A stretch of 64,000 nucleotides of DNA from Anaerolineaceae bacterium oral taxon 439 (lineage in GTDB: Bacteria > Chloroflexota > Anaerolineae > Anaerolineales > Anaerolineaceae). The notes beneath the pieces are model-generated. The model was not told the origin of the DNA and did no database searches. It worked only from the letters and a program-made list of their open reading frames with translations. The stretch covers positions 1,984,001 to 2,048,000 of the forward strand of contig CP017039.1 of assembly GCA_001717545.1 (NCBI GenBank). The letters are read 5' to 3'. Positions 8,904-18,509 of the stretch are shown one piece after another (the stretch's first letter is position 1; the number at the start of each line of letters is the position of its first letter). The position numbers and the translations under genes were made by a program.

Positions 8904-8959
8904 CTTTCAGATATTTTGTCCGCCATATTTCATTACGGAAATTCATATCAGGAGAAATC

Positions 8960-10192
8960 ATGAAAAAAACTGTCGTCCTTTTAGCCGTCCTTACCGCCCT
9001 CTGCACCCTTTCCATTTCAGCCCTCGCGCAAACCGAAGTAACCTTTTGGACGCTCAACACGCGCCAGGAGGCGGTCGGGCCCATCGTCGAAGCCTTCAAC
9101 GCCGCAAATCCGGATATCAAAGTCATACCATCTTTCTTTGATACAGATGGCATTAAAGACGCCTGTAAAGTCGCCGCGTCCTCCGGAACGCTCCCGAACA
9201 TGTGGTTCAACTGGGGCGGGAGCCTGGGCGGGTTTTACGCGGACAACGGATTAACCTATGATTTGAACGACTTCGCCGCCGCGAACGGCTGGGAGGAGAA
9301 ATTCAGCCCATCCGCGATTTCGCTCGCAACCTATGACGGCAAGCTCGCCGGTTATCCGACCAGCTATAACATCCTCGGCGTCTACTATCGAAAAGACATT
9401 TTCGAAAAATACGGAATCGCCGTTCCGACGACGTTCGAAGAATTCGAAGCCGCCTGCGCGACGCTGAAAGAGAACGGCGTCATTCCGATTTCGACCGCCG
9501 GACTTTACGGTTGGCATGTCATGCGCTTCGTCGAACTCCTCATCGAACATTACGCCGGCGCTGAGCTCCACGATAAAATGAACCTTTTCGAAGAAAGCTA
9601 CAACAACGACGCCGTTATCCAGGCCTTAACGAAATATAAGGAATTCGTCGATAAAGGCTACTTCCCGATCGGATTCATCACGGCAAATCCAAACGATACG
9701 CGCATGGCAGTTTACACCGGTGACGCGGCCATGGATATTCAGGGACAATGGTACGATGGAATGATCATCCAGGACGAACAGCCAATGGAACAGTTCGGCG
9801 TCTTCGCTTTCCCGTCAGGCGAAAAGAACCGCCTTTCAGCTTTTGTTGAAATGACAGAGTTCAATGCAAAAAATACCCCTGAAGAATTGGAAGCCTGCGT
9901 CAGGTTCATGGATTTCTATTACAGCCAGGAAAACGCCGATCGATACGCCGCTTACTTCAACCAACCGCTGCCGTTAATCGACCCCGTCATGCCCGAGGGC
10001 CAGCCGAACGTTCCCGTTCTCCTGAAGCTCGGCGAAGAAAACGGAACCTTCACGATCACGGATCAGGCCTTCCCGACCGAAGTCGCCGACGCGCTTTTCA
10101 ACGTTCAGGCCGGGATTGCAAATAGCGAAATGACGCCGGAAGAAGGCGCCGCGAGAATTCAGGAAGCGATCGAAGCGTACCTGAATAAATAA
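8960..10192 (+). CDS. Extracellular sugar-binding protein of a CUT1 ABC importer
   Basis: 410 residues from the ATG at 8960 (AGGAGA 8950-8955). The first 22 residues (MKKTVVLLAV ... ISALA) are a standard Sec signal peptide; there is no lipobox cysteine. The mature sequence begins EVTFWTLNTRQEAVGPIVEAF, the typical opening of family 1 (MalE/UgpB-like) solute-binding proteins, and the length fits. It should capture an oligosaccharide or glycoside and deliver it to the two permeases downstream. No ATPase gene is present here, which is common for CUT1 systems that share an MsmX/UgpC-type ATPase encoded elsewhere. The cytoplasmic glycosidase-like protein at the end of the operon suggests the ligand is a glycoside hydrolysed inside the cell. 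Confidence 0.88.
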   Translation: MKKTVVLLAVLTALCTLSISALAQTEVTFWTLNTRQEAVGPIVEAFNAANPDIKVIPSFFDTDGIKDACKVAASSGTLPNMWFNWGGSLGGFYADNGLTYDLNDFAAANGWEEKFSPSAISLATYDGKLAGYPTSYNILGVYYRKDIFEKYGIAVPTTFEEFEAACATLKENGVIPISTAGLYGWHVMRFVELLIEHYAGAELHDKMNLFEESYNNDAVIQALTKYKEFVDKGYFPIGFITANPNDTRMAVYTGDAAMDIQGQWYDGMIIQDEQPMEQFGVFAFPSGEKNRLSAFVEMTEFNAKNTPEELEACVRFMDFYYSQENADRYAAYFNQPLPLIDPVMPEGQPNVPVLLKLGEENGTFTITDQAFPTEVADALFNVQAGIANSEMTPEEGAARIQEAIEAYLNK

Positions 10193-10207
10193 TCCGGTTC
10201 ATCAATC

Positions 10208-10249
10208 TGCTCAGGCGTGGCGACGCGGAGGCATGACTGCGCCTGAGCA
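10208..10249 (+). other. Intercistronic stem-loop between binding protein and permease genes
   Basis: TGCTCAGGCG (10208-10217) and CGCCTGAGCA (10240-10249) are perfectly complementary over 10 bp with a 22-nt loop and no T-run. Such a hairpin would stabilise the upstream mRNA and favour high binding-protein levels over permease levels, as seen in maltose-type operons. Confidence 0.6.
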
Positions 10250-10288
10250 ATCCGATTGACCCATCAAAATAGACAGCGGGACAGCATC

Positions 10289-11161
10289 ATGAACACACAG
10301 AAAAAAACAGATTGGGGCGCATACCTTTTCCTGGTTCCGGCCGCTATTATCTACCTGTCCGTCATCGTTTTTCCGATCGGCTATTCCTTTTTTATCAGTC
10401 TGAACAAATGGAACGGAATCGCTGAAATGGAATTCGTCGGCTTAGGAAATTACATATCGCTATTTACGAACGATCCGATTTTCCAGCAGTCGCTTAAAAA
10501 CAACCTGATCTGGATCATCCTGACGATCTGTCTGACGATGCCGGCTGCGTTAGGCTTCGCGCTGATCCTGAACCATAAGTTCAAAGGTCGGACGTTCTTC
10601 CGCGGCCTCTTTTACTTTCCATGCGTCATCGCGCCGATCACCGTCTCGATCATCTGGCGCTGGATTTACGAGCCGAGCGTTGGATTTATTAATCAGCTGG
10701 CCAAATTGATCAACTCGCCATTCCGCCAGAGCTGGCTTTCCAACCCGGATACCAGCCTCTACGCTATCTTTGCCGCCGCGCTTTGGGCCGGAATCGGCGG
10801 TTCGATGATCCTTTTTCTCGCAGGACTCCAATCTGTTCCCACCGAAGTTCTGGAAGCCGCGACGATCGACGGCGCTTCGGGTATCCGGCGTTTCTTCTCG
10901 GTGACGGTCCCGCTGTTACGCGAGACGTTCGTTATCGTTTTAGCGACGTTGATCGTTTCCGCGATGAAAGTTTTCGACGTGGTGCAGGGCCTGACCGGAG
11001 GCGGTCCCAATAACGCCACTCAGATGATGTCGACATATATGTATTCGCAATCATTCCGGTACAACAACGTCGGGATGGGGACCGCGATCTCCTGCATCAT
11101 GGTCATTATGATGCTCGTCGTTATCGTCCCTTACGTCAGCTTCACCGCTAAAGAAGCGTAG
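10289..11161 (+). CDS. Sugar ABC transporter permease, MalF/UgpA type
   Basis: 290 residues from the ATG at 10289; an in-frame TTG at 10256 was rejected because MNTQKKTDWGAYLFLVPA is the usual opening. Six membrane segments are predicted. The cytoplasmic EAA loop (EAATIDGASGIRRFFSVTVPLL, written here only to its key residues E-A-A and G) near residue 200 is the contact site for the ATPase. The family 1 permease PPxW region is replaced by the usual GGPNNAT motif near the C terminus. It forms a heterodimer with the next gene product in the cytoplasmic membrane. Operon position: after the binding protein, 20 bp before the second permease. Confidence 0.88.
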   Translation: MNTQKKTDWGAYLFLVPAAIIYLSVIVFPIGYSFFISLNKWNGIAEMEFVGLGNYISLFTNDPIFQQSLKNNLIWIILTICLTMPAALGFALILNHKFKGRTFFRGLFYFPCVIAPITVSIIWRWIYEPSVGFINQLAKLINSPFRQSWLSNPDTSLYAIFAAALWAGIGGSMILFLAGLQSVPTEVLEAATIDGASGIRRFFSVTVPLLRETFVIVLATLIVSAMKVFDVVQGLTGGGPNNATQMMSTYMYSQSFRYNNVGMGTAISCIMVIMMLVVIVPYVSFTAKEA

Positions 11162-11181
11162 ACGGCCGATCGGAGAGAACC

Positions 11182-12021
11182 ATGACAGCACTAAATAAAA
11201 AAATCACGAAAACGACGCTGTTTTATATCGCGCTGATCCTGATCGCGATTATCTGGATCATTCCAATTTATACGCTCCTCGCGACCGCCGTCAAAAGCAA
11301 ACAGGACTTTTTCAGCGGTCTCGGACTTTTCAGCCTGCCAAAAAAATTTGCCTGGGTCAACTTTGCCAACGCGTTTACAAAAGGGAATTTAGGCAGATAC
11401 ATGGTCAACGGACTGATCATCTGCGTCCTGAAAGTTCCGCTCGGAATCTTCGTCGAAGCGTTAGCCGCTTTCGCGATGACCCGATTAAACGTCAGGCACA
11501 AGACCGCTATATTCGTCTTCTTTCTGGTCGGAATGATGCTCCCGATGCAATCCGCGTTGGTTCCGATTAACGTCGTCTTCAGTAAATTGAAGCTGCTGAA
11601 TACCTATTTCGGTTTATTTTACGTGTACGTTGGATTCGGGATATCCTACGGGATCCTGATCCTGCGCGGATTTTTCCGCGGAATACCGAAAGAGATCGAC
11701 GAAGCCGCGACGCTCGACGGCTGTTCCAAATGGCGGTTGTTATGGCGGATTATCCTGCCGATCGCCAAACCCGCCGTCGCTACCCTCGTCATAACCGATT
11801 TTCTCGCGACCTGGAACGAATACCTTTTAGCGAGCGTTATTATCAACGATAACACTAAGAAAACCGTGCCGGTCGGGCTCATGACCTTCGTCGGCGAACA
11901 TGGAACCGATTACGGGTTCCTCTGCGCCGGGGTTCTGATGTCGGTTGTTCCGGTCCTGACCGTTTACCTGATCTTCCAGCGGAATTTTGTCGAAGGCATG
12001 TCCGGCGCTATCAAGTCATAA
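11182..12021 (+). CDS. Sugar ABC transporter permease, MalG/UgpE type
   Basis: 279 residues with six predicted membrane helices and GGAGAG upstream of the ATG. The EAA-loop motif (EIDEAATLDGCSKW) near residue 175, the TWNEYLLA segment and the C-terminal FVEGMSGAIKS are classic for MalG-type CUT1 permeases. It partners with the preceding permease. Only 12 bp separate it from the downstream glycosidase-like gene, so uptake and intracellular breakdown are co-expressed. Confidence 0.9.
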   Translation: MTALNKKITKTTLFYIALILIAIIWIIPIYTLLATAVKSKQDFFSGLGLFSLPKKFAWVNFANAFTKGNLGRYMVNGLIICVLKVPLGIFVEALAAFAMTRLNVRHKTAIFVFFLVGMMLPMQSALVPINVVFSKLKLLNTYFGLFYVYVGFGISYGILILRGFFRGIPKEIDEAATLDGCSKWRLLWRIILPIAKPAVATLVITDFLATWNEYLLASVIINDNTKKTVPVGLMTFVGEHGTDYGFLCAGVLMSVVPVLTVYLIFQRNFVEGMSGAIKS

Positions 12022-12033
12022 AAGGAACCAGCA

Positions 12034-13572
12034 ATGAGCATTCCACAATATCCAAAAATGGTTGAAAAATGGGGTGTCTTTGAAATAAGCTGCCGCGGGA
12101 AATCGGATAAGAATCCGTTTACGGATTATACGATCCAGGGCGAATTTTCCAGCAAAAACGAAACGAGCACAGTCGACGGATTTTACGACGGCGACGGCGT
12201 CTATAAAGTCCGATTCATGCCGCGGTTCGAGGAAGATCACGTTTTCAGGATCTTCGGGACCTTCTCCGAGGAAACGGTTGGCGGAGCCTTTTCCGTCGCG
12301 CCGCCCGCCGAAAAGAATCACGGGCCGGTCCATGTCGCCAACACGTTTCATTTCGCCTATGAGGACGGGACCCCTTATTACCCGATCGGGACGACCTGCT
12401 ACGTCTGGGAGCTCCAATCGGAAGCGCTTCAAAAACAGACGCTGGAAACATTGAAGAATTCGGCGTTCAATAAAATCCGGTTCTGCATTTTCCCGAAGCA
12501 TTACGATTACAACCTGAACGAACCGTCTTCCTACCCCTATATTGGCAAGCCGATGGACAGCTCGGTCCTGACCAGCGACAATTTCCAGCAATACAACGGC
12601 GCGGCGGATGGGAACGACTGGGATTTCACGCGGTTCAACCCGGCTCATTTCCGTCATATCGAAAAATCGATCGAAGCGCTGCGGGACCTGGAAATCGAAG
12701 CCGACCTGATCGTCATGCATCCCTACGATCGCTGGGGCTTCAGCCTGATGAACCCCGAACAGGACGATCTTTACTGGAAATACGTTATCGCCCGCTTCTC
12801 CGCCTATCGGAACGTCTGGTGGTCGCTGGCGAACGAATATGACCTGATGCCCCAGAAATCGATCGCGGACTGGGAACGCATCGCGAAAATTCTCTGTACT
12901 CATGACCCGTATCAGCACCTGCGTTCGATCCATAACTGTCGTCCGTTCTACGATCATTCGCGCCCGTGGATTACGCACTGCAGTATCCAACGTCAGGACC
13001 TGTATAAATCCGCGGAGCTCGTCGGAGAATGGCGGGAGAAATATCGGAAGCCGATCGTCCTCGACGAAATCGCTTACGAAGGCAATATCCAGCATGGATG
13101 GGGGAATATCTCCGGGAAGGAGCTGGTCCGCCGGTTCTGGGAAGCGGCCTGCCGCGGTGGATACGCCGGGCACGGAGAAACGTTCATGAGCAGTGACAAC
13201 GTTCTCTGGTGGTCGCATGGCGGAACGCTGAAAGGCGAAAGCCCGGAACGGTTCCGCTTCCTTTATCAAATTCTGGCGGACACCCCCGGGCTGGGACTCA
13301 TGCCGATCCAACGCGATTGGGACGCCGCAACCGCGGTCCCGGATACGCTCCAATCGCTCGTTTCGCCGGAATATTACCTGATTTATTACAGCTTCATGCG
13401 CCCGTCGTTCCGGGAATTTTATTTTGACGATTCGAATACGTATGAAGTTGAAGTAATCGGCACATGGGAAATGACGATTCAGAAGGCCGGAAGGTATCAG
13501 GGAAAATTCAAAATCGAGCTGCCGGGGAAAGAATACATGGCCGTTCGGATCCGTAAAGTCTCCGCCGCCTGA
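12034..13572 (+). CDS. Cytoplasmic glycoside hydrolase-like protein (DUF5060/DUF4038 type)
   Basis: 512 residues with no signal peptide. The N-terminal ~90 residues (VEKWGVFEISCRG ... FRIFGTF) form a beta-sandwich of the DUF5060 type. The centre (about 110-420) is a TIM barrel of the DUF4038 apiosidase-like/GH5-like group, with WWSLANEYD supplying a candidate acid/base Glu and KPIVLDEIAYEG the candidate nucleophile Glu. The C-terminal ~80 residues make a small beta domain, as in DUF5605. Because it is encoded directly behind an ABC importer and is cytoplasmic, it probably hydrolyses the imported glycoside. Relatives of the DUF4038 group include apiosidases, so release of a branched or deoxy sugar is possible, but the substrate cannot be read from sequence. 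Confidence 0.75.
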   Translation: MSIPQYPKMVEKWGVFEISCRGKSDKNPFTDYTIQGEFSSKNETSTVDGFYDGDGVYKVRFMPRFEEDHVFRIFGTFSEETVGGAFSVAPPAEKNHGPVHVANTFHFAYEDGTPYYPIGTTCYVWELQSEALQKQTLETLKNSAFNKIRFCIFPKHYDYNLNEPSSYPYIGKPMDSSVLTSDNFQQYNGAADGNDWDFTRFNPAHFRHIEKSIEALRDLEIEADLIVMHPYDRWGFSLMNPEQDDLYWKYVIARFSAYRNVWWSLANEYDLMPQKSIADWERIAKILCTHDPYQHLRSIHNCRPFYDHSRPWITHCSIQRQDLYKSAELVGEWREKYRKPIVLDEIAYEGNIQHGWGNISGKELVRRFWEAACRGGYAGHGETFMSSDNVLWWSHGGTLKGESPERFRFLYQILADTPGLGLMPIQRDWDAATAVPDTLQSLVSPEYYLIYYSFMRPSFREFYFDDSNTYEVEVIGTWEMTIQKAGRYQGKFKIELPGKEYMAVRIRKVSAA

Positions 13573-13600
13573 TCCCTGGACAAGCTGAACTGCAAAGGCA

Positions 13601-13627
13601 AAAGCTCCCGGCTTTGGGAGCTTTTTT
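13601..13627 (+). terminator. Rho-independent terminator of the ABC importer operon
   Basis: AAGCTCCC (13602-13609) pairs with GGGAGCTT (13616-13623), followed by a T-run. It separates this operon from the inositol operon. Confidence 0.85.
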
Positions 13628-13736
13628 CAGACGGCGGCCGCCTCACGCATGGAACGATTTACCCCACCCCTCTCGCAGTGACATTCCGCCGGATAAAAAA
13701 TGACAATCAATTCCGCTCGGAAACGGCGAAAAATGA

Positions 13737-13766
13737 TACAATTGTCCTGCTTGTAAACGTTTACAA
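13737..13766 (+). promoter_or_regulatory. -10 box and LacI-type operator controlling the inositol operon
   Basis: TACAAT (13737-13742) is followed by the perfect 16-bp palindrome TTGTAAACGTTTACAA (13751-13766), which covers the expected transcription start. The TGTAAACGTTTACA core with a central CG is the standard LacI/GalR-family operator form. The LacI-family gene at 22791, at the end of the same cluster, is the natural candidate repressor. No convincing -35 box was found. Confidence 0.65.
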
Positions 13767-13811
13767 AGCCGCTGTTAACGAAATCAGCCAATTAAAGGAG
13801 CTATTTTTCTC

Positions 13812-14825
13812 ATGAAGAAAATCAAGATCGGAATCATCGGCGCGGGACGCATCGGACGCGTCCACGCCAACGCCTTAACCAACAGCATCCCGCAGGCAGA
13901 AGTCGTCGCCATTTCCGATACCTTCGCCGCCGCCGCTGAGAAAGCCGCCGCCGACTTCGGCATCCCGCATTTCTACGCCGACTATCAGGAAATCCTGAAA
14001 AACCCCGAAATCGACGCGGTTCTCGTCTGTTCCCCGACGAATACACATGCTCAAATCACGATCGAAGCCGCCAACGCCGGGAAGCATGTCTTCTGCGAAA
14101 AGCCGGTCGACCTGAAAATCGAACGCATCCTCGAGGCGAAAGCCGCTGCCGAAAAAGCCGGGATCAAGCTCCAGATCGGCTTTAACCGCCGTTTTGATCA
14201 TAACTTCAACCGGATCAGCCAGCTGGCGCGAGCCGGCGCGTTGGGCGAGCTTCAGGTCCTGCGGATTACCTCGCGCGATCCGGAACCGCCGTCCGCCGAG
14301 TACGCGAAAAATTCCGGCGGGATGTTCCTCGATATGACGATTCATGATTTCGACATGGCCTATTTCCTCGCGAATTCAGAAGTCGAGGAGGTTTTCGCCG
14401 CGACCGCCGTCACCGTCGACCCCGCGATCGGCGCCGCCGGCGATATCGACACGGCCGTGATCACGCTCCGCTTCGCCAACGGCGCGATCGGCGTCATCGA
14501 TAACTGCCGCAAGGCAGCGTACGGTTACGACCAGCGCGTCGAATACTTCGGGACGAAAGGCGCCGCCGTCGCTGAAAACGACCGCGAAACGAACGTCAGC
14601 GTCGCCACCGCCGAATCGGTCAGCAGCGATAAACCGCTGTATTTCTTCCTCGAACGATACATGCAGTCGTTCCGGGAAGAGCTCTGCCAGTTTATTGACG
14701 CGATCGAAAACGACAAGCCGGTACCGGTGAATATCGACGACGGACTGCGCCCGATCCGGATCGCGATCGCCGCGAAAAAATCGTCGCTCGAAAACCGTCC
14801 CGTTCGCCTGAGCGAAATCGAATAG
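13812..14825 (+). CDS. iolG: myo-Inositol 2-dehydrogenase (Gfo/Idh/MocA family)
   Basis: 337 residues, AAAGGAG upstream. The N-terminal Rossmann fold has GAGRIG (10-15) for NAD binding; EKP near 97 carries the catalytic-network lysine; GGMFLDMTIHDFD near 175 contains the conserved Asp/His pair of inositol dehydrogenases; and GYDQRVEYFGTKG near 238 is typical of IolG. It oxidises myo-inositol to scyllo-inosose with NAD+, the first step of inositol breakdown. It is the first gene of the operon behind a LacI-type operator and is followed directly by iolB, iolD and iolE. Other Gfo/Idh/MocA sugars are conceivable, but the neighbours make inositol or a stereoisomer the best call. Confidence 0.9.
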   Translation: MKKIKIGIIGAGRIGRVHANALTNSIPQAEVVAISDTFAAAAEKAAADFGIPHFYADYQEILKNPEIDAVLVCSPTNTHAQITIEAANAGKHVFCEKPVDLKIERILEAKAAAEKAGIKLQIGFNRRFDHNFNRISQLARAGALGELQVLRITSRDPEPPSAEYAKNSGGMFLDMTIHDFDMAYFLANSEVEEVFAATAVTVDPAIGAAGDIDTAVITLRFANGAIGVIDNCRKAAYGYDQRVEYFGTKGAAVAENDRETNVSVATAESVSSDKPLYFFLERYMQSFREELCQFIDAIENDKPVPVNIDDGLRPIRIAIAAKKSSLENRPVRLSEIE

Positions 14826-14870
14826 CTCGTTGCTGTAAAAGCGCATGAAGAAAACAACGGAGGAACAAAA

Positions 14871-15674
14871 ATGAATCGCAGCCTTATCCCCGCCCGCCCG
14901 TTTTCGGACGGGTACAACGAAATCGTACGGCGCGGCGGAAGCCCGGACATGCTGATGGATTTCGGAATTATCCGGCTGAAAACCGGACAAGTCTATCAGA
15001 ATAACGAACCGCTCGAGCGCGTCCTCCTCCTGGTCCAGGGGGCGGTTACGCTCGAATTCGCGGGCCAGGAGAAAACGATCGACCGGGCCAACTGCTTTGA
15101 CAGCGCTCCCTGGGTACTGAGCCTTCCCGCCGGCGAACCCGTCAGGATTACCTCGCGCCGCGACGATACCGAACTCACGTACAACGCGACCGAGAACGAA
15201 CGCGCGTTTCCGCCGCGCCTCTACGCGCCGGAAGAAACTCCCGATGAATATCGGGGCGCGGGAACGATGAAAGAAACGTCTACGCGAATCGTTCGCACGA
15301 CGTTCAACTACACGAACGCACCTCATTCCAACTTCGTCATCGGCGAAGTCGTCGGCTTCCCCGGAAAATGGAGCAGCTACCCGCCGCATCATCATCCGCA
15401 GCCGGAAATTTACTACTATAAAACGATGCCCGAGGGCGGGCGCGCGTACGCCGAGCTCGGCGACGACGCCTATAAGCTCCGCGGCGACGATACGCTCCTG
15501 ATTACCGAAGGATTGACCCATTCGCACGTAACCTACCCGGGGTATGCGCTCTGGTACCTCTGGATCATCCGACATCTCGACGGCGCGCCATATATTACCC
15601 CGATCTTCGTACCCGAATTCAAGTGGGTCGAAGCTCCGGACGCGATCATCTGGCCCGATAAAGCGGAGGAATAA
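14871..15674 (+). CDS. iolB: 5-Deoxy-glucuronate isomerase
   Basis: 267 residues, matching the family length. It is a double cupin; the metal-binding cluster PPHHHPQPEIYYY (about 178-190) and the second-half His at GLTHSHVTYPG are the IolB hallmarks. It converts 5-deoxy-D-glucuronate to 2-deoxy-5-keto-D-gluconate (DKG), the fourth step of the iol pathway. GGAGG lies before the start. The stop codon ends 1 bp before the iolD start, so the two are translationally coupled. No iolC kinase follows, which in most iol operons would phosphorylate the product. Confidence 0.93.
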   Translation: MNRSLIPARPFSDGYNEIVRRGGSPDMLMDFGIIRLKTGQVYQNNEPLERVLLLVQGAVTLEFAGQEKTIDRANCFDSAPWVLSLPAGEPVRITSRRDDTELTYNATENERAFPPRLYAPEETPDEYRGAGTMKETSTRIVRTTFNYTNAPHSNFVIGEVVGFPGKWSSYPPHHHPQPEIYYYKTMPEGGRAYAELGDDAYKLRGDDTLLITEGLTHSHVTYPGYALWYLWIIRHLDGAPYITPIFVPEFKWVEAPDAIIWPDKAEE

Positions 15675-15675
15675 A

Positions 15676-17544
15676 ATGACCCAACGAACTCGATTAACCA
15701 TGGCGCAGGCGCTCGTCCGCTTCCTGGACCGCCAGTACATCTCGTTCGACGGGAAAGAGGAAAAATTCGTCGACGCCATGTTCGGGATCTTCGGGCATGG
15801 CTGCGTCGTCGGCGTCGGTCAGGCGCTCGAACAGGGCGGGCACGGGATCCGCTTCCTGCAAGGGCATAACGAACAGGGGATGGCGCACGCTGCGATCGGA
15901 TACGCGAAACAGCTCAACCGCCGGAAAATTATCCCATGCCTGTCGTCGATCGGCCCCGGCGCGATGAACATGGTCACCGCCTGCGGAACCGCGACCGCGA
16001 ATCGGATCCCGCTCCTCGTCCTCCCCGGCGATACCTTCGCGACGCGCCAGCCAGATCCTGTCCTCCAACAGGTTGAACATCCGAATTCGTTCGCGACGAC
16101 GTCGAACGACGCCTTCCGCGCCGTCTGCAAGTACTGGGATCGGGTCGAACGTCCGGAACAGCTCATGACCGCCATGATTAACGCGATGCGCGTGCTGACC
16201 GACCCCGCCGACACCGGCGCTGTCTGCGTTGCGCTTCCGCAGGACGTCGAAGGCGAAGCGTACGACTACCCTGAATACTTCTTTGAAAAGCGCGTCTGGT
16301 ATCTCGACCGGCGGCCGATTTCCGCGGCGCAGCTGGACCGCGCCGTCGCGTTGATTCGATCCGCGAAAAAACCGCTGCTGATCTGTGGCGGCGGGGTCCG
16401 CTACGCTGAAGCCGGCGACGCGTTAATTCGCTTCGCCGAAGCGCTGAACGTTCCGATCGCGGAAACGCAGGCCGGAAAATCCGTCGTACCCTGGGACCAT
16501 CCGCTGAACGTCGGCGGTCTCGGCGTAACCGGCGGGAAAGCCGCGAACGTCCTCGCGAAAGACGCCGACCTGATCCTCGCGGTCGGGACGCGGCTGACCG
16601 ATTTCACGACGGCGTCGAAATCCGCCTTTAAGAACCCTGACGCGCGGCTGCTCTCGATCAACGTCTGCCCGTTTGACGCGTTCAAGATGGACGCGGACGC
16701 GATCATCGCCGACGCGCGCGAAGCTTTAACAGCGCTGACCGCGTCGCTCAGCGCGATTGGGTACCGTTCCGGCTATCAGGGCGAAATCGCGGCGGCGCGG
16801 GACGAATGGAACGCGATCGTCGACGATTTCTATGCGCAGCCGGATACAGCCGCCGGGATGAGCCAGACGCGCGCGTTAGGCCTGATCAATTCACACATGA
16901 AACCCGCCGATATCGCGGTCGGCTCCGCCGGATCGCTCCCCGGCGACATGCAGCGGCTCTTCCGCCCGGGGAACCGTGACACCTACCACATGGAGTACGG
17001 CTATTCCTGCATGGGCTATGAAGTCAACGCCGCCGTCGGGGTCAAAATGGCCCAACCTGAAAGCGAAGTTTACGCGTTTCTCGGAGACGGCTCGTTTATC
17101 ATGTCGCACAGCGAGCTGTATACCGCCGTGCAGGAAGGGTTGAAAGTCAACTTCATGGTCTTCGATAACGCCGGATGGGGCTGTATCGAGAACCTCCAGA
17201 ACAGCCAGGGAACAAAAACCTTCGGGACCGTTTTCAAAGCGCGAAGCGAGACGACCGGCCGCCTCGACGGCGGGCCGCTTCCGATCGATTTCGCCAGGAT
17301 CGCCGAGGGCTACGGACTGAAAGCCTACCGCGCCGCGACGAGCGCGGAGCTCGAAGCCGCGCTGAACGACGCGGAGGCCCAGACCGGCCCCTGCCTCTTC
17401 GATATCAAGGTACGTCCGGGAACGATGACCCCCGGCTTCGAAAGCTGGTGGCGCGTTGGGACGGCGGAGGTTTCGACCGATCCGAACGTTCAATCGGCTT
17501 ATGAAGCCATGCGCAGGAAAATCAAGCTCGCCCGGGATTATTAG
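15676..17544 (+). CDS. iolD: 3D-(3,5/4)-trihydroxycyclohexane-1,2-dione hydrolase
   Basis: 622 residues beginning [18 protein letters not shown], with GGAGGA ending in the iolB stop region. This is a thiamine-diphosphate enzyme of the acetohydroxyacid-synthase superfamily. [17 protein letters not shown] near 60 supplies the catalytic Glu. The C-terminal GDGSF ... DNAGWGC segment near 475-500 is the TPP/Mg2+ motif. VGVGQALEQ and the conserved QVEHPNS region are typical of IolD. It opens the inositol ring to give 5-deoxyglucuronate, the substrate of IolB next door. The gene is full length with no disruption. Confidence 0.93.
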   Translation: MTQRTRLTMAQALVRFLDRQYISFDGKEEKFVDAMFGIFGHGCVVGVGQALEQGGHGIRFLQGHNEQGMAHAAIGYAKQLNRRKIIPCLSSIGPGAMNMVTACGTATANRIPLLVLPGDTFATRQPDPVLQQVEHPNSFATTSNDAFRAVCKYWDRVERPEQLMTAMINAMRVLTDPADTGAVCVALPQDVEGEAYDYPEYFFEKRVWYLDRRPISAAQLDRAVALIRSAKKPLLICGGGVRYAEAGDALIRFAEALNVPIAETQAGKSVVPWDHPLNVGGLGVTGGKAANVLAKDADLILAVGTRLTDFTTASKSAFKNPDARLLSINVCPFDAFKMDADAIIADAREALTALTASLSAIGYRSGYQGEIAAARDEWNAIVDDFYAQPDTAAGMSQTRALGLINSHMKPADIAVGSAGSLPGDMQRLFRPGNRDTYHMEYGYSCMGYEVNAAVGVKMAQPESEVYAFLGDGSFIMSHSELYTAVQEGLKVNFMVFDNAGWGCIENLQNSQGTKTFGTVFKARSETTGRLDGGPLPIDFARIAEGYGLKAYRAATSAELEAALNDAEAQTGPCLFDIKVRPGTMTPGFESWWRVGTAEVSTDPNVQSAYEAMRRKIKLARDY

Positions 17545-17579
17545 AGCCGGGAATGAATAAAAACGCGGAGAAAATTAAA

Positions 17580-18473
17580 ATGTTATCGACTGAAAAAGTT
17601 CGCCTGGGAATCGCCCCTATCGGATGGACGAATGACGACATGCCCGATCTGGGCGCGGAAAACACGTTTGAACAGTGCGTCAGTGAAATGGCGCTCGCCG
17701 GCTTTGAAGGCTGCGAAATCGGGAATAAATACCCGAAAGACTGGGAAACGCTGAAACATAAACTCGACGTCCGCAAGCTGCAAATCTGCAACGCCTGGTT
17801 CTCAACGCTCTTTACCTCCCGCCCTTACGAGGAGACGATCGCGGCGTTCATCGAGCACCGCGACAAACTTCATTATCTCGGCGCGAAAGTCATCGGCATC
17901 TCGGAACAGGGCAACTCGATTCAGGGAAAGCCAGTCCCGATCCTGGAAAATAAACCGGTCTACAGCGCGGAAGAATGGGAAGTCGTCTGCCGCGGGTTCA
18001 ACGAATTAGGAAAGCTGGCGAAGGAAAAAGGCATGTTCCTGACCGTGCATCATCACATGGGGACCGGCGTTCAGACCGCGGAAGAAATCGACTACCTGAT
18101 GGATCATACCGATCCTGAGCTCGTCTACCTGCTTTTCGATTCGGGTCACCTCAGCTTCGCCGGGATCGATCCGCTCCCGATCCTGAAAAAGTATATTCAT
18201 CGCACCAAACATGTCCATCTGAAGGACCTGCGCTCAAAGGTCTGGGAAAACGTCAAGGCTCAGAAGATGAGCTTCCTCGACGCGGTCCGCGCCGGCGTCT
18301 TTACCGTTCCCGGCGACGGCGACGTTAATTTCCTGCCCATCTTCGAGGAACTGGCGAAGGCCGACTATCGCGGCTGGGTCGTCGTCGAAGCGGAACAGGA
18401 TCCCGCCAAAGCCAACCCGTTTGAATACGCGCTGATCGCACGCGAGTATATCCGCAAAACCGCTAAAATATAA
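17580..18473 (+). CDS. iolE: Inosose dehydratase
   Basis: 297 residues from the ATG at 17580. This start was preferred over an in-frame ATG at 17553 because GGAG (17567-17570) is well spaced and the family begins close to [19 protein letters not shown]. It is an AP-endonuclease-2-type TIM barrel with metal ligands in the [12 protein letters not shown] and LLFDSGHL segments and a HVHLKDLR motif. It dehydrates scyllo-inosose to the cyclohexane-dione cleaved by IolD. With iolG, iolD and iolB, this completes conversion of inositol to DKG in one operon. Confidence 0.93.
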   Translation: MLSTEKVRLGIAPIGWTNDDMPDLGAENTFEQCVSEMALAGFEGCEIGNKYPKDWETLKHKLDVRKLQICNAWFSTLFTSRPYEETIAAFIEHRDKLHYLGAKVIGISEQGNSIQGKPVPILENKPVYSAEEWEVVCRGFNELGKLAKEKGMFLTVHHHMGTGVQTAEEIDYLMDHTDPELVYLLFDSGHLSFAGIDPLPILKKYIHRTKHVHLKDLRSKVWENVKAQKMSFLDAVRAGVFTVPGDGDVNFLPIFEELAKADYRGWVVVEAEQDPAKANPFEYALIAREYIRKTAKI

Positions 18474-18509
18474 CTAAGCCTTTACAGAAAGATAAGGAGA
18501 AAATTCATC

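Noticed and set aside
12016-13353. Minus-strand open frame of 445 codons opposite the glycosidase-like gene
   Set aside because: No ribosome site, low-complexity composition, and the plus-strand protein has clear domain motifs.
14376-15779. Minus-strand open frame of 467 codons opposite iolG/iolB/iolD
   Set aside because: Spans three well-defined genes on the other strand; antisense shadow.
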